From assembly GCA_016214445.1 (NCBI GenBank), contig JACROM010000009.1, positions 1 to 16,945 on the forward strand: a stretch of DNA of 16,945 bases, given 5' to 3'. Position 1 is the stretch's first letter. Each line of letters starts with the position of its first letter. The notes beneath the pieces were generated by a model. It saw nothing but the letters and a program-made list of their open reading frames with translations. It was not told the DNA's origin and did no database searches. The position numbers and the translations under genes are program-made. Origin of the DNA: Microcaldota archaeon. GTDB lineage: Archaea; Micrarchaeota; Micrarchaeia; Norongarragalinales; Norongarragalinaceae. This document shows positions 11,929-16,945 of this stretch, in pieces.

Positions 11929-13341
11929 CTATTGGTTTTGGAGCTTGCGAACAACACCGTTATCCGCATCAACCTCAACCAAGTCGCCGGTCTTGATAAT
12001 TCTCGTCGCAATCTTCGCCCCTACAATGCACGGCTTGTTGAACTCCCTTGCTATCACCGATGCGTGGCTCGACATCCCGCCCTCGTCCGCCACCACTGCC
12101 GCGCTTCTCTGCACCAAAGCGGCGTGGGAAGGCTGCGTCATCGTCGTGATGAGAACGTCGCCGTCCCTGAATTTCGCCTCATCTTCAGCAAGCTGGTCCA
12201 CGCCCATCACTTTCACGACGTAAGCGCGGCCTTTTGCTTTTCCCGGATTCGCTACAGCCCCCCTGATTTCCGAAACGTTTTCGGTCTTCCCCAAACCGAG
12301 TTCTTTCCTCAACTCTTCGGTTTCAGAAGATGAATACAGCTTCGGCTTTCCGCTTGTTCTCCGAACTGCATACAATTTCTTGCGTTCCTGCGCCACAGTT
12401 GAATCCAATTGTTTGCCTTCAACCAATGCTTCCCTCATGTCCGCCAAAGTGTAGGCGTAAAGCAGGTCCGTCAAGGCGATGCTGGTCCTCTTGGAAGCCT
12501 CCTTGAACAAGGGCAGAAACCTCCACTCCGCTCCTGCCCAGCAGCTCTTAAGCTCAAGGCGTTCGGTCGCAAGCAGCTGGAACAGCCTGCACAGCCATAC
12601 CGCTTCTTCGTCCATTCCTGCGAAAACCGCTTCCTGCTTTTCTTTCAACTCCCTTTTCTCGTTTGCAGCTTCGTCCATCCTCTTCCGAATGCTTCCCTTC
12701 CGCTTCTCTTCCTCAACTCGTTTCCTCAGGAATGCGATGTTTTTGGCTTTGTCGATTGCCTGATAGAAAATCCATGCGTGCCTTTCCGCGTGCCCCAAAA
12801 TGTCGCCGTCGGAAACGCTTTCCTTCATTGCGAGCCTCATCAAGTCTGCCCGCTCCTTTCCTATGATATCCACGCCGACAGGCATCGTAAGCAACGCAAA
12901 ATCCTTCCCCTCCAACGCCTGCCTGAGCTTCTTTTCAAGCGGCTTCGTGCTCGCGTCCTGCGTTGCCGAAAAATATTTTCCAACTTCCCGTATCAAGCAG
13001 CATAGTTCGTCTATTTTCGCCCACACCTGCGTGTTTTCAATTGACGGCAAGTCGGTTTCGCGGAAGATTTCAAAAAAACCGTCCGTTTTCTTCCTCTCCC
13101 CTTCGGAACGCTTCAGCATTTCCTCCGCGAAACCCCTGTCAAGAAGCCTCTCCGCCATTTCTTCCCATTCGTCCACCATTTCCTTGGAGAGGTAGGCGTC
13201 CACGTTGGTGTTTTCGCCTATCGCCACATAGTCCACTTTGGCCGGTTCGCCGAATACGTAGGGCCCGTAGCTCCAACACGACCGGTCGTATATGGAAAAC
13301 AGCGTGTGCGCGCCGCCCCACTGGAACTCGTATTCCGCCAT
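11929..13341 (-). CDS. Protein with C-terminal PEP-utilizer swivelling domain
   Basis: 470 residues. The last about 100 residues form the mobile phosphohistidine domain of PEP synthase and pyruvate phosphate dikinase. It reads GAVANPGKAKGRAYVV, DGDVLITTMTQPSH, then VVADEGGMSSHASVIARE with the phosphorylated His at 426, NKPCIVGAK and GDLVEVDADNGVV. The N-terminal 350 residues are charged, mostly helical, with a strong KRxxEEExR coiled-coil stretch around 210-240. They show no ATP-grasp or PEP-binding barrel that I can see. It may be a partner or stand-alone phosphoryl-transfer protein of a type found in archaea, not a full PEP synthase. The promoter at 13363-13375 is shared with the divergent HD gene. 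Function beyond the swivel domain is unknown. Confidence 0.8.
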   Translation of the reverse strand: MAEYEFQWGGAHTLFSIYDRSCWSYGPYVFGEPAKVDYVAIGENTNVDAYLSKEMVDEWEEMAERLLDRGFAEEMLKRSEGERKKTDGFFEIFRETDLPSIENTQVWAKIDELCCLIREVGKYFSATQDASTKPLEKKLRQALEGKDFALLTMPVGVDIIGKERADLMRLAMKESVSDGDILGHAERHAWIFYQAIDKAKNIAFLRKRVEEEKRKGSIRKRMDEAANEKRELKEKQEAVFAGMDEEAVWLCRLFQLLATERLELKSCWAGAEWRFLPLFKEASKRTSIALTDLLYAYTLADMREALVEGKQLDSTVAQERKKLYAVRRTSGKPKLYSSSETEELRKELGLGKTENVSEIRGAVANPGKAKGRAYVVKVMGVDQLAEDEAKFRDGDVLITTMTQPSHAALVQRSAAVVADEGGMSSHASVIAREFNKPCIVGAKIATRIIKTGDLVEVDADNGVVRKLQNQ

Positions 13342-13362
13342 ACGCTTTCCTTCGCCGTCGGC

Positions 13363-13375
13363 AAATATATTAATT
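13363..13375. promoter_or_regulatory. Bidirectional TATA element
   Basis: AAATATATTAATT is nearly symmetric and its centre lies 27 bases from ATG 13395 (plus) and 27-28 bases from ATG 13341 (minus). One AT-rich box could therefore serve both leaderless genes. Confidence 0.5.
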
Positions 13376-13394
13376 CGGTTGCAGAAGTCAATCC

Positions 13395-14084
13395 ATGGTT
13401 TATGAGTCTCCGGTCAGGAAAGCAAGTGTGCGTGCGCAATACGAGCCCGTTTACCGCAAAGCGGAGGCGTTCGTCAGGAAAGAGATGGAAACAGCCGACC
13501 CGCGCCTCCACTACCACGATGCGAAGCACCCGTTCGAAGTCGACGCCACTGCGGAAAAAATTGCGCGAGAAGCACAGACGGCAGGGCGGGTTACCGAACG
13601 CGAAGTCTGGCTAACCAAAATATTCTCGCTGTTCCACGACCTCGCCCTTATTGCTCGTTCCGACAAAGAGGGCCACGCGAAACTAAGCGCCGAAATCGCG
13701 CGGCACTTTCTACCCGGGCTCGGGCTGACGCGCAAGCGCGACTTGGACCAGGGGTGCAAGGCAATTTCGGAAACAGAAATGGTGCCCCACCCGACGCTCG
13801 AAACCAAGTGGCAGAACCCGAAGAGCCGGATAGGCAAGTTCATGTGCGACGCTGATACGGCAAACTTCGGCCAAACGTGCTTTTTCAGGAGGAACAGAGA
13901 CTACCTTCTGGAAGAGAACAGACTGTATCGGAACCAAATTGGAGAACAGGAGAGTTTAGAGCGTTTGTTAGCGCTTCTGGCTGCGCACCAGTGGCACACT
14001 TTTGCGGCTAAGAAAAAGTTCGGCGTGCAAAAGCAGAGAAACATTGACAGAATAAGAGGGAAGCTTGAACGGTTGCAATCCTAA
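13395..14084 (+). CDS. HD-domain hydrolase
   Basis: 229 residues. Metal-dependent phosphohydrolase fold: LHYHDAKHPFEV (His41, His45) is the opening of the HD fold, LFHDLALIARSD (His81, Asp82) is the HD pair, GHAKLSAEIARHFL (His94) follows, and CDADTANFG (152-160) carries the late metal Asp. This pattern is close to small HD proteins acting on nucleotides or phosphomonoesters. The substrate cannot be told from sequence. The C-terminal part (about 185-229) is a basic helix. The 3' end overlaps the convergent gene at 14081 by four bases. The leaderless promoter fits the ATG chosen. Confidence 0.82.
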   Translation: MVYESPVRKASVRAQYEPVYRKAEAFVRKEMETADPRLHYHDAKHPFEVDATAEKIAREAQTAGRVTEREVWLTKIFSLFHDLALIARSDKEGHAKLSAEIARHFLPGLGLTRKRDLDQGCKAISETEMVPHPTLETKWQNPKSRIGKFMCDADTANFGQTCFFRRNRDYLLEENRLYRNQIGEQESLERLLALLAAHQWHTFAAKKKFGVQKQRNIDRIRGKLERLQS

Positions 14085-14812
14085 AGCGCTTCCCAAAACT
14101 TTTTCGAATCCACTATCCCTTCTGAGCCAGTTCTATAACACTCAAAAGTCACTCCGCCAGAGTAATTGTGCTCTTCCAGCGTGCGCTTTACTTTTTCCCA
14201 GTTTATCGTGCCTTCCCCGAGCGGAAGGTGGTCGTCCCTCAAACCCGAATTGTCGGAAAGGTGGAAGTGTTTGACTTTGCCGGACCCGAGGAAATCCTTC
14301 AATGACGAACCGTAATCCTTTTCGCCGATGTGGATATGCCCAACATCCACTATCATGTCGAGCGAAGTGATTTTTTGGATGTTTTCAAGGGAGTTGAAAG
14401 GCGGGCCGTAAAGGGTTTCCACCAGCAAAGAGCCAGCTTCCTTCCCCACTTTCGCGAAGGAGTCCCGGTTCCACCCGAACAGATCCTCAAGGAAAAAATA
14501 CGCGGGATCCGGGTGGATTCCCACGCTCAACGCCCCTGCTTCCTTCAGCGCCTTGGCGGATGCGATTGCAATCCTCACTGCGTTTTCCCTTACTTCCGGG
14601 TAAGGCGAACCGAAAGGCAGCATCACCGGAGTCTGGCCGTGCAGCTTCAGCCCGTTTTCAGCGAGCGCGTCCTTCAGCTTGGAAGCGTCGAACGATTCCG
14701 CATGCATAGGATAGTCGAAAGGCAGGTCAACGTAATCAAAGCCTTCGGAAGCAAAAAGCCCGACCTGCCCGTAAATGTCTTCAGTGGGCTTCAACGATGC
14801 TCCGAGAAACAT
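14081..14812 (-). CDS. Sugar-phosphate isomerase/epimerase-like TIM barrel (AP endonuclease 2 family)
   Basis: 243 residues, normal for xylose-isomerase-like TIM barrels. Metal and active-site positions appear in order: LKLHGQTP (His58), VGIHPDP (His100), VETLYG (Glu132), DMIVDVGHIHIG (Asp156, His159), VKHFHLSDNSG (His182, His184), DDHLPLGEGTINW (Asp194, His195) and VTFECYR (Glu224). Such enzymes isomerise or epimerise keto-sugars, or nick DNA at abasic sites as in endonuclease IV. The presence of HLPLGEG and of a single barrel favours the sugar type or an endonuclease-like branch, and neither is certain. It begins three bases after the stop of the HD-GYP gene, so the two are co-transcribed. 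Confidence 0.85.
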   Translation of the reverse strand: MFLGASLKPTEDIYGQVGLFASEGFDYVDLPFDYPMHAESFDASKLKDALAENGLKLHGQTPVMLPFGSPYPEVRENAVRIAIASAKALKEAGALSVGIHPDPAYFFLEDLFGWNRDSFAKVGKEAGSLLVETLYGPPFNSLENIQKITSLDMIVDVGHIHIGEKDYGSSLKDFLGSGKVKHFHLSDNSGLRDDHLPLGEGTINWEKVKRTLEEHNYSGGVTFECYRTGSEGIVDSKKFWEAL

Positions 14813-14815
14813 GGG

Positions 14816-16783
14816 TTATCCGCTTTTTTTGCCAAACAGTTCTCTAATACGGTTAAGGCCGAAAAAGGATTTTGTGCGGTTAAAAAATTCTCTGAGTCTG
14901 GCCAAGCCCGAAGGCTTCTGCTGTTTTGAAGCCTTTTTAATCTCCCACGGACCTTCTTGGTTTTTGTTCAACAACAGTTTTTTTCCGGATGGGGATTTGT
15001 AGTCACCGTAGGCATCAGTCAATTCTTCAGGCGTTATAGAAAGCGCGGCGTCAACAACCCCGCGGTCGTACTCGTTTTTTTCTACAGTCCACTTGTTCAC
15101 GAGTTCCTTTATGGATTCCCACGAGTATTGTTTTTTGCCGACGAGGTTTCCATTATGGTCTCTCTTAATCGTGCGGACGTAATCACGTTCGGTTAAGAAC
15201 GCGTCCATGACGTCTGCGACGCCTACTATGCGCGCGATTAACGGGATTTGCTCGCCTTTCAGGCCATCTGGATAACCGGTCCCGTTCATTTTTTCGTGGT
15301 GGTGGATTGCCGCGTCTCTTATGAATCTGCCAACGCGCTTAGGCAACAGGATTGTTTTCGCGTTATCCGGGTGTTCTCTTATTTCCTTAAATTCTTCGTC
15401 ATTCAGGAGGTCCTTTTTTTGCAGCGTTTCTGCCCGAGTTCCGAGTTTGCCTACGTCATGCAATAGGCCTGCCCACAGTACCGCGCTGAACTGCTCCCGG
15501 CTGAAAAGCCATTTGCCGGTTTTTTCGTAATGGTTTTGGAGTAGTTTTCTCGTTATAATTTCGGTCAGTTTCGCTACCCTCTGTGAATGGCCTTTTGTAT
15601 AAGGGTCATGCGCTTCAAGGCGTTTCAAATCAAACGCCGCGCCCGCGTTCGTGTGGTAGCGCATTTCCTCGTTCTTCCACAGGTCAAGGAATTTTTCTAC
15701 CAGCGGCGTCCGGCCAACTATTTCCTTCATGTGCTCGAACGCTATTCTTGTCAGGGGTTTGTTTCGGTAGAAGTGAAGTGCGCCTATAGGATGTTCTGGT
15801 ACATCCATGTAAATCTCGTAAGCTTCCCTTATGTGATCTGGAATACGGCCTAAAAAAAGTACTCCTTCCGTGCGGGGAGTGTATCCTAGCCGTTGGTCAA
15901 TGAATTTTTTTCTTTTGGGCTGCTTTGAAAGGCGGGTTGTTAGTACGTCAGTCGGTTCTCCATTTTCATCAACGTTGTTCTCTTTTCCCCTAAATATTCT
16001 CGTGATTCTGAACTGGTCGTCATCCACTTTCATTCGCGGTAGTTTCGTTTTTTCACCGCTTCCTATTTCCGCTTTATACGTGAGGTAGTCTACGTTGGGG
16101 TCGTCTTCCTGTTCGCCTGTGGAAAACGGGTCGGGCCGGGTGGACATGACCAGCGATGACGAGCTCTGCCGGCCAACTAAAGCCAATGACGTGGAGCCTT
16201 CGGTGTGTGTTTTTTCGCTTGGTCCTTCAAGAAGGTACTTGTGAAGGAAGCTGCAGATTTCGTAAGCTGCACGGTCGGGGAACGGCGCGGCCGCCACCTT
16301 GCGGTCCAATGTCTTAAGTTCCTCTTCTGTCACCTTTTTAGCAGTGTGCTTTTCTACGACTTCTTTTGCTACTTCTTTGACTTTGACTTTCTTCGAAATA
16401 TCCGCGATTATCGGCTCTATCCTGTATGGTAACGTTGCGCTTTTCAATCGTTTCAACTGCTCATCGGTAAAAGACCCGCGTAATATTACTGGTTGCCCCA
16501 AACCTGCGCTAACTTGGTTGCCCCTGCTGTCCGATCCTATTGCGTTATTCAGTGCGTCGTGGATTAACCTGATGACGTCGTGGATGCCGCCTATTTCTTT
16601 GGTTCGTATGCTTATAGGTTCAATGCCTATCTCAGTTTTAAGCCGGTCTGACAAGTTCGTCGCAAAAAGTCCGCCTCTCGTCCGGCGTAAAATTCCGCCT
16701 TCTCTTTCGTTTATTATAATCAGACTGGGGCTTTGAGGAATTCTCTTAAGCTTGGAAAGTATCAGTGGGGCGTCCGTAGGCAT
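14816..16783 (-). CDS. HD-GYP domain protein
   Basis: 655 residues from ATG 16783. An ATG at 16822 lies upstream of the TATA box and is rejected. Residues 1-370 show no family I recognise, with a disordered, Ser/Asp-rich stretch at about 185-300. The HD-GYP domain runs from about 385 to 595: HDPYTKGHSQRVA, LLHDVGKLG (His442, Asp443), HPDNAKTILL, HHHEKMNGTGYPDGL (about 494-508), GEQIPLIARIVGVADVMDAF. All HD-GYP hallmarks are present. In bacteria these proteins hydrolyse cyclic di-GMP or cGAMP. In archaea this is uncommon and the substrate is open. The C-terminus is basic (KKASKQQKPSG, REFFNRTKSFFG) and may bind membrane or RNA. The leaderless promoter lies at 16804-16812. Confidence 0.85.
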   Translation of the reverse strand: MPTDAPLILSKLKRIPQSPSLIIINEREGGILRRTRGGLFATNLSDRLKTEIGIEPISIRTKEIGGIHDVIRLIHDALNNAIGSDSRGNQVSAGLGQPVILRGSFTDEQLKRLKSATLPYRIEPIIADISKKVKVKEVAKEVVEKHTAKKVTEEELKTLDRKVAAAPFPDRAAYEICSFLHKYLLEGPSEKTHTEGSTSLALVGRQSSSSLVMSTRPDPFSTGEQEDDPNVDYLTYKAEIGSGEKTKLPRMKVDDDQFRITRIFRGKENNVDENGEPTDVLTTRLSKQPKRKKFIDQRLGYTPRTEGVLFLGRIPDHIREAYEIYMDVPEHPIGALHFYRNKPLTRIAFEHMKEIVGRTPLVEKFLDLWKNEEMRYHTNAGAAFDLKRLEAHDPYTKGHSQRVAKLTEIITRKLLQNHYEKTGKWLFSREQFSAVLWAGLLHDVGKLGTRAETLQKKDLLNDEEFKEIREHPDNAKTILLPKRVGRFIRDAAIHHHEKMNGTGYPDGLKGEQIPLIARIVGVADVMDAFLTERDYVRTIKRDHNGNLVGKKQYSWESIKELVNKWTVEKNEYDRGVVDAALSITPEELTDAYGDYKSPSGKKLLLNKNQEGPWEIKKASKQQKPSGLARLREFFNRTKSFFGLNRIRELFGKKSG

Positions 16784-16803
16784 AATATAAAAATGTCGTT
16801 CTC

Positions 16804-16812
16804 TTTTTAATT
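16804..16812 (-). promoter_or_regulatory. TATA box for the HD-GYP gene
   Basis: The minus strand reads AATTAAAAAG, centred about 25 bases before ATG 16783. This supports the shorter start and a leaderless mRNA. Confidence 0.5.
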
Positions 16813-16833
16813 GGTTTTGCATGAGGCCGCAAT

Positions 16834-16842
16834 CTTAAATAA
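16834..16842 (+). promoter_or_regulatory. TATA box for the partial membrane gene
   Basis: CTTAAATAA lies about 25 bases before ATG 16864, the usual archaeal spacing for a leaderless gene. It lies about 20 bases from the divergent HD-GYP promoter. Confidence 0.5.
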
Positions 16843-16863
16843 CGCCCATTCCGTAGCAAAGAC

Positions 16864-16945
16864 ATGCCCTCCCTCTGGCAGATTGCGTACGTCATCGCGT
16901 TGGCGGTGATGGTTTATTGCTTCATCCGTTCGCTCCAGGAATACC
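16864..16945 (+). CDS. Membrane protein, 5' part only
   Basis: Starting at ATG 16864 the frame reads MPSLWQIAYVIALAVMVYCF and then IRSLQEY before the window ends. One hydrophobic helix is visible at about residues 5-21. A TATA box at the correct distance supports the start. The gene runs past the edge, so no product can be assigned. Confidence 0.5.
   Translation, partial: MPSLWQIAYVIALAVMVYCFIRSLQEY

Overview
The window looks like a chromosomal segment of an archaeon, possibly of a small-genome (DPANN-type) lineage. The evidence is TATA boxes about 25 bases upstream of start codons, giving leaderless or short-leader mRNAs, Shine-Dalgarno sites mainly inside gene clusters, small closely spaced genes, and a small archaeal-type Cys-rich zinc-finger protein. 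No rRNA, tRNA or CRISPR array was seen. The lineage is inferred, not shown.

Layout. Positions 1-533 hold the start of an outgoing gene, a decayed CoaBC N-terminal fragment and a gene-poor stretch. Positions 534-4588 (minus strand) form a copper/metal block: a 60-aa zinc-ribbon (TRASH-like) protein, a YHS-HMA-YHS CopA P-type ATPase whose 3' end is broken by a small deletion and frameshift, a regular array of hairpins, a small two-helix membrane protein (DUF5676-like), a second structured intergenic element, two tiny ORFs and a DUF2933-like protein. Positions 4655-6952 (minus) form a tight thiol-redox cluster: an exported thioredoxin-fold protein, a CcdA-like disulfide transporter, a CC/HH-motif membrane protein and a 60-aa single-pass protein.

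Positions 7223-10146 (minus) hold the most unusual part. Three membrane-anchored proteins of 74, 96 and 273 aa end in the same tail, LPNMVGGC. With them are a 46-aa Cys-rich protein and a membrane-anchored protein carrying three tandem thioredoxin-like CxxC domains. The tail is encoded with different synonymous codons in each gene, so the peptide itself seems to be conserved. Diverging from this block (plus strand, 10279-11390) are a BlaI/MecI/CopY-family repressor and a membrane HEXXH peptidase of M48/M56 type. Two similar TTACA/TGTAA-type sites overlap the predicted transcription starts of the two longest redox genes and are candidate operators for this repressor.

Positions 11441-11928 hold a zinc-finger protein that runs into an IS200/IS605-like end, part of which recurs at 7154-7181, then structured non-coding DNA. 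Positions 11929-16945 are ordinary chromosomal genes: a protein with a PEP-utilizer swivelling His domain, an HD hydrolase, a sugar-phosphate-isomerase-like TIM barrel, an HD-GYP protein (notable in an archaeon), and the start of a membrane protein.

Working model (inference): the central locus is a regulated, envelope-located copper/thiol system. CcdA brings reducing equivalents across the membrane, thioredoxin-fold proteins relay them, and the Cys-tailed anchored proteins and Cys/His-rich proteins are metal carriers or redox clients. BlaI plus a membrane protease provide control.
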